DNA of 41,035 nucleotides from Prevotella sp. (GCA_017413085.1 JAFPVC010000001.1:1-41035), one strand, 5' to 3'. Shown: positions 14,862 to 23,123, counted from the stretch's first letter. Numbers and translations: made by a program. Notes: a model not told the origin generated them from the sequence alone.

Positions 14862-14869
14862 CAAATTTA
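14862..14869 (-). promoter_or_regulatory. -7 box for the PPTase-led cluster
   Basis: Read leftward this is TAAATTTG, a TAnnTTTG match ending 7 bases before the PPTase ATG. The spacing predicts a transcript that begins at or within a base or two of the start codon. Confidence 0.6.
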
Positions 14870-14953
14870 CACAAAAAATTTGAATTACGAGACATTAAGC
14901 ATGAAAAAAACTAAATCAACCACAGATAAAGTGGATTTAATGGATTACAAACG

Positions 14954-14985
14954 AAGGCTACTTCTTTTTTTCAAGAAGTAGCCTT
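14954..14985 (-). terminator. Hairpin after the PspC operon
   Basis: A perfect 12-bp stem pairs AAGGCTACTTCT (14954-14965) with AGAAGTAGCCTT (14974-14985). It lies 15 bases beyond the last PspC stop. Neither strand has a strong T-run after the stem, so termination efficiency is uncertain. Confidence 0.6.
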
Positions 14986-14999
14986 TGCTTGTCAATTTC

Positions 15000-15191
15000 T
15001 TATCGTTTTATCGGCATGATAATGGCAAGAACCACATAAAGAATCACTCCGGGAAACCCTGCGGCAAACACTGACAGAAAGGCGTAGGCTGCACGCATCA
15101 TTGTAGGGTCTACATCAAAATAGTCGGCCAGTCCGGCACATACTCCACACAGCATCTTGTCTGTGGCAGAGCGCATAAGTTTCTTTTGCAT
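15000..15191 (-). CDS. Small PspC-domain membrane protein
   Basis: The 63-residue protein is a stand-alone PspC domain: a basic start (MQKKLMRSATDKMLCGVCAG), LADYFDVDPTMMRAAYAFL, and a hydrophobic C-terminal helix. PspC-type proteins sit in the inner membrane and take part in envelope-stress responses. It is the last gene of a leftward PadR-PspC-PspC operon, and a hairpin lies 15 bases downstream. Confidence 0.88.
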   Translation of the reverse strand: MQKKLMRSATDKMLCGVCAGLADYFDVDPTMMRAAYAFLSVFAAGFPGVILYVVLAIIMPIKR

Positions 15192-15226
15192 ATCTCTAAT
15201 GTTTTATTATGGTTATTTGAATTTCT

Positions 15227-15255
15227 TTTCGTCTTCGTTTTCGTTTTCGTTAAGC
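15227..15255. repeat. 6-bp repeat between the two PspC genes
   Basis: GAAAAC/GAAGAC hexamers (minus strand) lie in the gap between the 413-residue and 63-residue PspC genes. They are the same unit family as the coding arrays at 14247-14288 and 16174-16236. Confidence 0.8.
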
Positions 15256-15260
15256 AAAAC

Positions 15261-16502
15261 CTATTCCGACCTCAGGTCGATGGCGGCGGTGTCTACCAGT
15301 TCTTCCATCGTGTTTGGTGGATTCACTGTCGTAATTGTAGAGTCACTCCACACGACGGATGGCATGTTGATGAGACCGCTGGCTTTCTGGAATAGTTTCT
15401 GTGGCACACGGACGGAGCAGAAGATAGTCCAGCCGGTCATCAGAAGCCACAGTATGATTAGCGTCGGCAGTGTATAGCGTGAGAACTGCCGTTTCATAAT
15501 CATTTTTACGAGTATATATAGTGGTATGCCTATCACCAGCAAGCCTGCCACTATGCCAGTCATCAGCAGCCAGCCGTCGTCGCGCATGAAGTTGGCCAGC
15601 GGAGTGACGCTGCTTCCAAACATGTCGCTGGCTATTTGCGGTGCGAAGCCTATCATGCCGGCAACAAAGGCAATCAGCACGAATACCACGCCTGCCAATA
15701 CAGCCAGAATGGGCAGTGCTATGAGCACAAGCATCACCTTGAGCATCACTGTCAGACATCCGCTGTTGCTGCTTGTGTTGGCAGAATAGGCTTCGTGGGT
15801 CGTATTGCTTGTCGAGTCGTTGATGATTTCTTCGTTTATGTTCTCAGGTGTTACCTCCTGTCCCTTCATGCGCAGACGGTCTTCGGCGGTGTGTGCCTCT
15901 GGTACTACAATCCACAGTATGAGATATGTGACGGGCAGGAGCCAGAATCCGCTATAAGGCAGATGTAGCGTGCTGAATATACTGCTTAGCACGAAAGGCA
16001 TGACAGCAAACAGCAGTCGCCACATTGTAACGTCGCCCCAGCCAATGTATTCAGCCAGTCCGCCGCATACGCCGCCCAGCAGCTTGTCGCGTGTGTCGCG
16101 ATACAGTCTGCGGCCGCTTATGTGGCTGCGCACGTTGTCGAATGCGCTTGCGGCTTGTTCTCGTTTTTCGTAGTTCCCGTTCCCGTCTTCGTTTTCGTCT
16201 TCGTTTTCGTTTTCGTTCCCGTTCCCGTTTCCGTTATATTCCCCGTCAATTTCCTGTGGATTGCCGATTTGCGATATTATCTGCTTTATGGTGTCGATAC
16301 TGACGGCCTCCATACCTTGTTGGCGGCGTTGCCACAGCAGTTCGGCTACGCGGTGCTCTATGTCGTCGGCAATCTCTTCGCCCCCTTCCTGCCGCATGAA
16401 ATATTGCTTCATGCTTTCCAGATAACGGTCGAGCAGGCGGTATGCATCATCGTCTATATTATATATGGTGCCGAAAAGGTTAATCTGTATGTTTTTTTTC
16501 AT
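15261..16502 (-). CDS. PspC-domain membrane protein
   Basis: The 413-residue protein has an N-terminal helical domain (about 1-85; IEHRVAELLWQRRQQGMEAVS), an Asn/Glu/Asp/Gly repeat stretch (about 88-111) coded by hexamer repeats, a PspC domain (about 130-200; DKLLGGVCGGLAEYIG), then two further hydrophobic regions with several membrane segments. Such fusions occur beside PadR regulators in Bacteroidales and probably sense or buffer envelope stress. The gene lies between padR and the small pspC gene. An 8-bp repeat array fills the gap to padR. Confidence 0.85.
   Translation of the reverse strand: MKKNIQINLFGTIYNIDDDAYRLLDRYLESMKQYFMRQEGGEEIADDIEHRVAELLWQRRQQGMEAVSIDTIKQIISQIGNPQEIDGEYNGNGNGNENENEDENEDGNGNYEKREQAASAFDNVRSHISGRRLYRDTRDKLLGGVCGGLAEYIGWGDVTMWRLLFAVMPFVLSSIFSTLHLPYSGFWLLPVTYLILWIVVPEAHTAEDRLRMKGQEVTPENINEEIINDSTSNTTHEAYSANTSSNSGCLTVMLKVMLVLIALPILAVLAGVVFVLIAFVAGMIGFAPQIASDMFGSSVTPLANFMRDDGWLLMTGIVAGLLVIGIPLYILVKMIMKRQFSRYTLPTLIILWLLMTGWTIFCSVRVPQKLFQKASGLINMPSVVWSDSTITTVNPPNTMEELVDTAAIDLRSE
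16174..16236. repeat. 6-bp repeat inside the PspC protein
   Basis: GGAAAC, GGGAAC, GAAAAC and GAAGAC hexamers (minus strand) encode an alternating stretch of Asn with Gly, Glu or Asp between the N-terminal domain and the PspC domain. The unit family matches the array at the PPTase C-terminus. Confidence 0.85.
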
Positions 16503-16559
16503 AATTCAGTTCTGTATATGTGTTCGGGTTATTCAAATTCCTTAATTCTTCTTTAATCC

Positions 16560-16640
16560 TTTTAATTTTCAATTCTTCAATCCTTCAATTCTTCAATCCT
16601 TCAATCCTTCAATTCTTCAATTCTTCAATTCTTCAATTTT
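16560..16640. repeat. 8-bp tandem repeat between padR and pspC
   Basis: About nine copies of TTCAATCC/TTCAATTC units fill the space between padR and the larger pspC gene. They are not translated there, but their unit is the one coding the M64 signal peptide. Confidence 0.9.
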
Positions 16641-16642
16641 TT

Positions 16643-16981
16643 TTATCCCTCCAAGTACATCCCTTTCAGTTTGTCCACGGTGTTGGTCAGTTCCGACCAT
16701 GCAGCATCCATTCCCCTGAGAGCCTCCTCTCCGTCCATGGTGAGAGCATAATACTTGCGCGGCGGCCCCTGAGTGCTTTCTCGCCACTCATATTTCAGCA
16801 GCATGTCTTTCTTCAGCCGCGTAAGCAGCGGATACAGCGTGCCTTCAACCACAATCATGTCGGCCAGCCTCAGCCGTTCTATTATGTCGTTGGCATAGCA
16901 TGGGCAGTGGCGCAGCAGTAGCAGCACACAGTATTCCAGCATACCTTTCCTCATCTGCGTTTTTGCGTTGTCTGTATTCAT
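16643..16981 (-). CDS. PadR-family transcriptional regulator
   Basis: The 112-residue protein is a winged-helix PadR repressor: MLEYCVLLLLRHCPCYANDI (recognition region start), EGTLYPLLTRLKKDMLLKYEW (wing) and GPPRKYYALTMDGEEAL. I chose MNTDNAKTQMRKGM over an upstream frame extension because it starts downstream of the promoter. It is first in the operon with two PspC genes, and a perfect-length inverted repeat upstream (17028-17054) is the likely operator. Autoregulation is the common mode for such pairs. Confidence 0.9.
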   Translation of the reverse strand: MNTDNAKTQMRKGMLEYCVLLLLRHCPCYANDIIERLRLADMIVVEGTLYPLLTRLKKDMLLKYEWRESTQGPPRKYYALTMDGEEALRGMDAAWSELTNTVDKLKGMYLEG

Positions 16982-17010
16982 TTTTAGCCGTTTTATTTGT
17001 TGTCTGAGTG

Positions 17011-17018
17011 CAAAGTTA
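17011..17018 (-). promoter_or_regulatory. -7 box for the PadR-PspC operon
   Basis: Read leftward this is TAACTTTG, a match to TAnnTTTG, 29 bases before the padR start. The candidate operator lies directly upstream and would cover the -33 region. Confidence 0.65.
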
Positions 17019-17027
17019 TAAATAATT

Positions 17028-17054
17028 ACAGTACCTTGCAATACAAAGTACTGT
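17028..17054. promoter_or_regulatory. Candidate PadR operator
   Basis: ACAGTACCTTG and CAAAGTACTGT form an inverted repeat with 11-bp arms, one mismatch and a 5-base centre. It overlaps the expected -33 region of the padR promoter, a classic place for autorepression. Confidence 0.65.
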
Positions 17055-17119
17055 TATTTAACATAATTTATTAATTTAGCCATAATGATATTGTCGTAAT
17101 AATTTTTTATTTGTAAAAG

Positions 17120-17151
17120 TTTGGATGTTACGTTTTTTATTTATAACTTTG
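17120..17151 (+). promoter_or_regulatory. Promoter of the pectinesterase gene
   Basis: A -33 TTTG (17120-17123) and a -7 TAACTTTG (17144-17151) are separated by 20 bases, the usual Bacteroidota spacing. The start codon is about 56 bases downstream. Confidence 0.65.
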
Positions 17152-17207
17152 TGGCGATAAGTGTAAAAACTATACTAACTATTCATTTTTAATTATAACT
17201 TAATTTT

Positions 17208-20200
17208 ATGAGCTACAAATCATTACGATTGTCGCTGCTAAGCATTTTTGCATTGCTTGCAGCGATTGCGGCCAGGGCAGACTTGCCTATAACCGCTACG
17301 TGGGACTTCACCAATAGTGAAGTCGTCGCGGCTGTTGTGGCGTTCTCCGGCGAAACGGAGGCTGGCACAATTGAGAATAATGGCCTTTCTCTTACGGTAG
17401 AGGCAAACGGCCAGACCATCCGTGACAACGGCAACAGTATCCAGACCGGCGACCCGGTAGTATTCAAGGTTCCCGTACAGGGCAAGAAGGATGTTGTGAC
17501 CGTAGTCGGTTACTCTGCTCCCTATTTCGCTTACTCTATCGCCGGCACTGATGCTACGGAGGCTACTACACAGTATACTGCCACCGCTGCTGATGTAGCG
17601 CAGGGCTATGTGGAAATCGTGAACAAGGGACAGTACCTTATTTCGATTAGCGTGATACAGAATGAGGACGATACACCTTCATTCCCAATCTCTGCTACAT
17701 GGGACTTTACCAATGCTGATTGCGTTGCGGCTGTCGTAGCGTTCTCCGGCAAAACGGAGGCTGGCACTATTGAGATGAATGGCCTTTCTCTTACGGTAGA
17801 GGCAAACGGCCAGACCATCCGTGACAACGGCAACAGCATCCAGACCGGCAACCCGGTAGTATTCAAGGTACCCGTACAGGGCAAGAAGGACGAAGTTACC
17901 GTAGTGGGCTATCCCGGCTATTTCGCTTATTCTATCGCCGGCACCGATGCTACGGAGGCTACTACAAAGTACACCGCCACTGCAGCAGACGTAGCGCAGG
18001 GCTATGTTGAAATCGTGAGCAAGGGATTGTATATCATTTCTATCAGCGTGATACAGAATGAGGACGACGGCAGTGAGGAACCTGTTTCGCAGGACGTCAC
18101 CGGTACATGGACCTACAGCAACGGTGATGTTATGACCGCAACCATGGCACTCTCTGGCAGCACGACTTCAGGCGAGGTAGAGGCTGCAGAGAAGAACGGT
18201 TTGATGATGACAGTAGAGGCCAACGGTGCGTCATTCCGCAACAACGGCAACAACATACAGGTGCGCAAAGGTGCCGTGTTCAAGATTCCTGTCAAGAATG
18301 CCGGTGATCTCATTACAATCAAGGGTTATCCTGGCTATTCGTACTACATCGTTGGCAACAGTGCAAAGGAACAGAAAAACGATACTACCTTCAAGGCAAA
18401 ACTCAGCGATGCTGAGGCTGGTTATGTGACTGTGACATCAAATAACGACAACAACTATTTCTACTCACTCTCCGTGGTGCAGTATGCTCCGAAAGAGAAG
18501 ACAACACTTGACAATGAGGCTGTCACCATCACGTTCCCATTCAATGAGGGTACGGAAGGACAGAAGGCTACATTCTCAAATGCCGACTACTTCTTGAGCA
18601 GCAAGGTGACATACGGCAGCAATCTGACTCTGAAGGACAAGAAGACACTGACAGATGCTGCACTCTCTACAGATGTTAATACTGTAACCGTGGACCAGAC
18701 ACGCTTTGAGCCGGCAGATAAACTTAATTCAGCTGGAGAGCCAAGTGCAGTGCGCTTTACGTTTGTACCAAAACCAGGCTTCACCTTTACTCCAACCAAG
18801 GTATCATTTGAAGTAACACGCTATGGCACTGACAACGGTCTTGTTGACGTGGCTTGGGAAAATACAGAGGGTAAGAAAACACTTGCCACAGAAGTAAAGC
18901 CAAACCGTGACAATGCTAATCCTAACATCAGCAGACTGTCTTACGATATTACGGATGCTACAGCTGCTGGTGAGAAGAACTCACTGTTACTGTACCTCTA
19001 CAGTCTTCAGGCTGCCAAGCAGTTCGGACTTGACAATATCGTCATCGAGGGTACGCTCTCTGGCACCGAGGCCGATATGCCTGTGCTGACATCATTCAAT
19101 GTGAACGGCAATACCTACACCGTCGAGGAAGTGTTCGATGAGGAATATGAGGCTACGCTCGAACTGCCGAAGGCTCAGGCTATGGTTTCTGCTGCCAATC
19201 CTCTGACCGACCTTGAAGCTGCAAGCGGTGAGATTGGTGAGGTGACATATAACGAGACTTCTGAGACCACCTGCACCGTCACCATCCCGATGTCTGCCGG
19301 TGAGACACAGATGGATTATGTGCTTAACGTGGTTTACAAGCCAGACTTCACGCTGAGCTACATTGCAGTTGACGGCACTACCGTATTGCAGACACAGATT
19401 GTGGAGAAGGACTCTAAGATTGGAGAGTTTGCATACGACATTGAGAATGTATCATCGCTCCGCAACGGCTACAAGGCTCGCGGATGGTTCAAGCAGAACA
19501 GCCTCGGTGAGAAATTCACTACCGACGACGTGATTACTGCCGACACAAAGCTCTATGCCATTGAAACAGAGATAGAGGTAGCGAGCGACAGTCGCAAGTA
19601 TGTGTTTAACCTTACTGACAAGTTCTTGTACCCAGAAGACCATGAGGCGTTCAACCCGACAGGCAGCTACCACTGGTACAATGCACAGCACGGCTTTATA
19701 TTCTTTGATGGCGACAAGGTTGACTTGCTCGTAGGCAAGAAGGCTACAATCAATATTTCCCTTTGCCAGTATGGATGGGGAACCAGCATTGATGCAAGCA
19801 ACGGTGTAAGCGTTGCCGGTATATCGGAGAGTGACGGTGGCATTGTCTCAATTGACTATGAGGGTGAGCCGGGCATTTTGACGCTGACTATGCACACTAC
19901 GAATAATAAGGAGATGTATATCCACAGCATCACTATCTTCAATACCAGCGAAACCAACTACGACCGTCAGGGCGACTGGATTATCGTGAAGAAGGGCGAC
20001 ACTTCAAGTCTGCTTGATGCCATTGAGGTGGCAAAGGGCGTTGAAGGAATGAAGATATTCGTACCAGACGGAACATACGACCTCGGCGAGACAGTGAAGA
20101 CCACAATAGGCGGCAAGCGCGTGTCAATCATCGGACAGAGTGCTGAGAACACAATCATCATGAACCGTCCGCCGCTGTCAATGGAAGGTCTTGCCAAGGC

Positions 20201-21224
20201 TGACCTGCTGCAGAATACCAGTGAGGAACTCTACATGCAGGACATCACGCTGAAGAATGACCTGCCATACGATCCTTCAAAGGACGGACGTGCTCCGGCA
20301 CTACATGACACGGGTACGAAGACCATCTGCAAGAATGTCAACCTGATGGCATTCCAGGATACCTATTACTCACACAAGGTCGGTGGACTCTATTACTTCG
20401 AAGGTGGCGAGCTGCACGGTTGTGTGGATTACCTCTGCGGTAACGGTAAGGTTTATTATAATAAGGTGAAACTGGTGAACGAGAGCGTTAAGTCAACTCA
20501 CATCACTGCCAACTCAGAACTCTATGTGTTCAACAACTGCTTCGTGCAGAACGATTCTCCGTCATACGACTGGGGACGCGCGTGGAGCGACAATCCCGTA
20601 TGCGTATTCCTGAACACCACACTCAGTGACGGCGGCACCAAGATGATTGGCACACGCTGGGGACTCAACGGCATTAACTGCGACTACAGCGTAGCCGGCG
20701 AGTATGGCACTAAGGATATTGACGGCAACGACATCACACCGGCATCCAACAACATTACCTTCAGCAAGAAGGGCACTGCGATGAACACTATCCTTGATGC
20801 TTCGGCACTGGAGACATATTCTATTGAGAACGTGCTCGGCGACTGGGCAACGGAGGCTCAGCAGTCAGTGAAGCAGGTTGAGGCTCCTGCAGCTGTATAT
20901 GAGAACGGTGTTGTTTCATGGGTTCCTGCCAACAACGGTGCTATCGCTTACGCTCTGTTCAAAAACGGCGAGTTCGTCGGTCTGACAGAAGGCAGCAGCA
21001 TTGAGGTGGAAGCTAATGAAGAAGACGAACTGACCATCCGTGCAGCCAATGCCCGCGGTGGCTTCGGTGAGCCTGTAGAGGTAACTGTTGCTACAAGCGT
21101 TGACACCGTTGCTTCTGTGGCAACTGTTGACAACAATGCTCCGGCATACAACGTCGCAGGCCAGCGCGTAAGCAACAATTACAACGGTTTAATCATACAG
21201 GGTGGTATCAAAAGAATGAAATGA
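17208..21224 (+). CDS. Large secreted pectinesterase (CE8) with tandem repeats
   Basis: The 1338-residue protein starts with a signal peptide ending near AAIAARA. Three related domains of about 130 residues follow (about 25-145, 155-280, 295-425), the first two nearly identical. After a beta-rich linker and an InlB-like repeat region (about 715-810), a pectin methylesterase (CE8) domain lies at about 920-1230. Conserved residues are visible in AFQDTYYS (near 1047), GCVDYLCGNG (near 1072) and WGRAWSDNP (near 1123, matching LGRPW). It probably de-esterifies pectin in dietary plant material. The C-terminal AGQRVSNNYNG resembles tails of Bacteroidales secreted proteins. Confidence 0.88.
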   Translation: MSYKSLRLSLLSIFALLAAIAARADLPITATWDFTNSEVVAAVVAFSGETEAGTIENNGLSLTVEANGQTIRDNGNSIQTGDPVVFKVPVQGKKDVVTVVGYSAPYFAYSIAGTDATEATTQYTATAADVAQGYVEIVNKGQYLISISVIQNEDDTPSFPISATWDFTNADCVAAVVAFSGKTEAGTIEMNGLSLTVEANGQTIRDNGNSIQTGNPVVFKVPVQGKKDEVTVVGYPGYFAYSIAGTDATEATTKYTATAADVAQGYVEIVSKGLYIISISVIQNEDDGSEEPVSQDVTGTWTYSNGDVMTATMALSGSTTSGEVEAAEKNGLMMTVEANGASFRNNGNNIQVRKGAVFKIPVKNAGDLITIKGYPGYSYYIVGNSAKEQKNDTTFKAKLSDAEAGYVTVTSNNDNNYFYSLSVVQYAPKEKTTLDNEAVTITFPFNEGTEGQKATFSNADYFLSSKVTYGSNLTLKDKKTLTDAALSTDVNTVTVDQTRFEPADKLNSAGEPSAVRFTFVPKPGFTFTPTKVSFEVTRYGTDNGLVDVAWENTEGKKTLATEVKPNRDNANPNISRLSYDITDATAAGEKNSLLLYLYSLQAAKQFGLDNIVIEGTLSGTEADMPVLTSFNVNGNTYTVEEVFDEEYEATLELPKAQAMVSAANPLTDLEAASGEIGEVTYNETSETTCTVTIPMSAGETQMDYVLNVVYKPDFTLSYIAVDGTTVLQTQIVEKDSKIGEFAYDIENVSSLRNGYKARGWFKQNSLGEKFTTDDVITADTKLYAIETEIEVASDSRKYVFNLTDKFLYPEDHEAFNPTGSYHWYNAQHGFIFFDGDKVDLLVGKKATINISLCQYGWGTSIDASNGVSVAGISESDGGIVSIDYEGEPGILTLTMHTTNNKEMYIHSITIFNTSETNYDRQGDWIIVKKGDTSSLLDAIEVAKGVEGMKIFVPDGTYDLGETVKTTIGGKRVSIIGQSAENTIIMNRPPLSMEGLAKADLLQNTSEELYMQDITLKNDLPYDPSKDGRAPALHDTGTKTICKNVNLMAFQDTYYSHKVGGLYYFEGGELHGCVDYLCGNGKVYYNKVKLVNESVKSTHITANSELYVFNNCFVQNDSPSYDWGRAWSDNPVCVFLNTTLSDGGTKMIGTRWGLNGINCDYSVAGEYGTKDIDGNDITPASNNITFSKKGTAMNTILDASALETYSIENVLGDWATEAQQSVKQVEAPAAVYENGVVSWVPANNGAIAYALFKNGEFVGLTEGSSIEVEANEEDELTIRAANARGGFGEPVEVTVATSVDTVASVATVDNNAPAYNVAGQRVSNNYNGLIIQGGIKRMK
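17288..18060 (+). repeat. 399-bp tandem repeat within the pectinesterase gene
   Basis: Two in-frame units are offset by exactly 399 bases (133 codons), for example TGGCCTTTCT at 17381 and at 17780. They share a run of more than 50 identical bases. A third, more diverged copy follows from about 18090. Confidence 0.9.
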
Positions 21225-21237
21225 ACTCTCTGTAAAT

Positions 21238-21285
21238 ATATAATAAAAAAGGTACGTTCAAGTGAACGTACCTTTTTTATTATAT
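21238..21285. terminator. Bidirectional terminator
   Basis: A 23-bp perfect inverted repeat has ATATAATAAAAAAGGTACG as the start of the left arm. The flanking A/T runs supply a T-tract on both strands. It separates the convergent pectinesterase and aat genes. Confidence 0.9.
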
Positions 21286-21303
21286 GTTTAGTTATAACTA
21301 CTC

Positions 21304-21978
21304 CTAACATCCTTGGCTATTCAATATCCTCATATATTCATCGTATGAGATGTGACAACCGCCCATGGAGCGCAAATGCGGTGTCTCAAACTGACAGTCG
21401 ATAAACAGTCCGCCATTGGCGGCAAGCAGCCATGCAAGATGTATGAGAGCCAGCTTTGAAGCATTAGGCACCAACGAAAACATGCTTTCACCGAAAAACG
21501 CATTACGTATGGCAACGCCATAGAGACCGCCCACGAGTTTCTTTTCTGTTGACTGTGACTTCTCCCACACCTCCACGCTGACAGCATATCCGAGTCTATG
21601 CAGTTCCGTATAGGCCGTAATGATATCCGGTCCGAGCCACGCACCGTCCTCACTGTTTCTGCCGTCAACCTTTGAACAACCGTTTATCACGCCTTCAAAG
21701 TCCTTATTGAGGGTCACGTCATACTTGTGCTGATTCATCAGCTGCCGCATGGAATGACTTATGTGTATCTCATTGGGGAATATGACATACCTGTCCATGG
21801 GGCAATACCAATGCGGTTCATCGCTGAAGCGATATGAGAACCACGGAAAGAAACCGTTGCTGTATGCCAACAGCAAACGGTTTACAGAGAGGTCGCCGCC
21901 AACGGCTACCAATCCGCTCTCCTCACCGAGATGCGGATATGGAAACCACAGTTCGTCATCTAATTGATATACTGCCAT
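21304..21978 (-). CDS. aat: Leucyl/phenylalanyl-tRNA-protein transferase
   Basis: The 224-residue protein attaches Leu or Phe from aminoacyl-tRNA to N-terminal Arg or Lys of proteins, marking them for ClpS-ClpAP degradation. Family blocks are GLVAVGGDLS, YSNGFFPWFS, the WYCPMDRYVIFP segment, GAWLGPDII and LFIDCQFETPHLRSMGG. The length is normal. It is a single gene, convergent with the pectinesterase across a shared terminator, with a -7 box at 22069-22076. Confidence 0.95.
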   Translation of the reverse strand: MAVYQLDDELWFPYPHLGEESGLVAVGGDLSVNRLLLAYSNGFFPWFSYRFSDEPHWYCPMDRYVIFPNEIHISHSMRQLMNQHKYDVTLNKDFEGVINGCSKVDGRNSEDGAWLGPDIITAYTELHRLGYAVSVEVWEKSQSTEKKLVGGLYGVAIRNAFFGESMFSLVPNASKLALIHLAWLLAANGGLFIDCQFETPHLRSMGGCHISYDEYMRILNSQGC

Positions 21979-21987
21979 ATTATCGTT

Positions 21988-22066
21988 TTATAATTTCTGG
22001 CCTACTGCATTATATTCTATGCCGTTCTTAACAATGACAACATTGCCGTTCCTGTTGTATTTAAGA
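21988..22066 (-). pseudogene. Possible C-terminal remnant of a secreted protein
   Basis: Read leftward, a frame ends with NGNVVIVKNGIEYNAVGQKL and a stop, a sequence like the C-terminal tails of many Bacteroidales secreted proteins. No start codon or upstream protein is attached that would make a credible gene. It may be what is left of a deleted gene, or a chance match. Confidence 0.35.
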
Positions 22067-22068
22067 TA

Positions 22069-22076
22069 CAAAAGTA
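22069..22076 (-). promoter_or_regulatory. -7 box for aat
   Basis: Read leftward this is TACTTTTG, a TAnnTTTG match about 90 bases before the aat start. Confidence 0.5.
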
Positions 22077-22126
22077 CATAAAAAAAATGAGACAGCCATC
22101 TATATGCCGCAAAAAAGTAATAAAAT

Positions 22127-22164
22127 AAATCGGTGGTGCGCCACAGCTGGAGCATCACCGATTT
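22127..22164 (+). terminator. Orphan intrinsic terminator
   Basis: AAATCGGTGGTGC (22127-22139) pairs with GCATCACCGATTT (22152-22164) with one G-U pair, followed by GCTTTTTTTC. On this strand it follows no recognisable gene, since aat and the remnant at 21988-22066 lie on the other strand. It may belong to a lost gene. Confidence 0.6.
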
Positions 22165-22308
22165 GCTTTTTTTCAATTTTTCAATTTTTCAATCCTTCAC
22201 CTCTTGTCTGATCACAGAGTGCGCCGGTTAATGAGTATTTGTCAACGTTATAAAATGGATTGTATTTATTTTTCTTTGAAATAATTTCGAAGTATGGAAA
22301 AAAGTTCG

Positions 22309-22316
22309 TATATTTG
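22309..22316 (+). promoter_or_regulatory. -7 box for the RelE-type toxin-antitoxin pair
   Basis: TATATTTG is a TAnnTTTG match ending 18 bases before the antitoxin ATG at 22335. Confidence 0.6.
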
Positions 22317-22334
22317 CATCTGAAAACAAAAAGA

Positions 22335-22586
22335 ATGGCTATGACACAGATGGTATTGAACATAGAAGACACAAGCCTCGTTCCAAGTCTTAAACAAATA
22401 CTCTGCGCAATCAAAGGGGTGACAATAGATAAACTTGTTACCTCTAATCCTGCAGTAACAGCAGAGAAAATGTTCATAAAAGAAACTATCACAAAAGGAT
22501 TTGAGGAGGCTCGCGAAGGACGTTTTGCAGGCGAGGATCTTACGACGCTTGACTCCTTGGTAGAAGAACTCAGAAGTGAGGTATAA
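22335..22586 (+). CDS. Antitoxin of a type II toxin-antitoxin pair
   Basis: The 83-residue protein lies 6 bases before a RelE/ParE-like toxin gene. I start it at MAMTQMVLNIED because this ATG follows the -7 box. The fold cannot be assigned with confidence. The N-terminal MVLNIEDTSLVPSLKQIL is a strand-helix pattern like small Bacteroidota antitoxins, and the C-terminus is acidic (EDLTTLDSLVEELRSEV), as expected for a toxin-binding tail. Confidence 0.75.
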   Translation: MAMTQMVLNIEDTSLVPSLKQILCAIKGVTIDKLVTSNPAVTAEKMFIKETITKGFEEAREGRFAGEDLTTLDSLVEELRSEV

Positions 22587-22592
22587 CAGATT

Positions 22593-22922
22593 ATGGTCAG
22601 ATTCAATTATACCGAGGAATTTCTGCGCCAAGCAAAACGATTAGCTAAACGTTATCGCTCACTTGCTGATGACATTGACGCTCTGCAACACGAACTGATG
22701 AAGAATCCGGAAACAGGAACATCCCTTGGTGGTGGCAAACGTAAAATACGCCTCGGAGTAAAGAGCAAGGGCGGTGGCAAACGCGGAGGACTCAGGGTGA
22801 TTACTTTAAACGTAGTCGTAGAAATGAATGATACGTGCATAAACCTGCTAACTATATATGATAAGAAAGAAATAGAAAACGTGTCAGAAAACTATATCAA
22901 TCAAATCATACGCAGCCTTTGA
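22593..22922 (+). CDS. RelE/ParE-superfamily toxin
   Basis: The 109-residue protein starts MVRFNYTEEFLRQAKRLAKR, has the LQHELMKNPETGTSLGGG core typical of this Bacteroidota toxin subfamily, and a very basic middle (GGGKRKIRLGVKSKGGGKRG). It ends with LLTIYDKKEIENVS, the strand-helix end of the fold. Relatives are ribosome-dependent mRNA nucleases. The exact activity cannot be read from sequence. It is coupled to the upstream antitoxin gene. Confidence 0.85.
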   Translation: MVRFNYTEEFLRQAKRLAKRYRSLADDIDALQHELMKNPETGTSLGGGKRKIRLGVKSKGGGKRGGLRVITLNVVVEMNDTCINLLTIYDKKEIENVSENYINQIIRSL

Positions 22923-23076
22923 TTGTACTACATTTGGAATTAAAAGTTATAGTTACGGTTTGACTGCATGGGACTTTCGTGAGTGTAATCCGTGTTCGTT
23001 CTTGCACTTCCCTGTATCTAATGTTTTGACATTTTGATAGAATTTTAGTCATTTTTGTTTGCAAATTGTCAAAATG

Positions 23077-23123
23077 AAAAGTGCCGTCGGAAAACTCAAA
23101 ATAGAGATTCTGACGGCACTTTT
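23077..23123. terminator. Terminator shared by the toxin pair and the RING/TerD-like gene
   Basis: AAAAGTGCCGTC (23077-23088) pairs with GACGGCACTTTT (23112-23123), giving T-tracts on both strands (TTTTTT on plus, TTTT on minus). It lies between convergent genes. Confidence 0.75.

Noticed and set aside
14902-14981. Short rightward ORF starting MKKTKSTTDKVDLM
   Set aside because: It ends inside the hairpin at 14954-14985 and is surrounded by leftward genes; there is no rightward promoter.
16520-16921. 133-codon rightward ORF beginning in the 8-bp array
   Set aside because: It translates the repeat array and then runs antisense through padR; the array frame has no conserved sequence.
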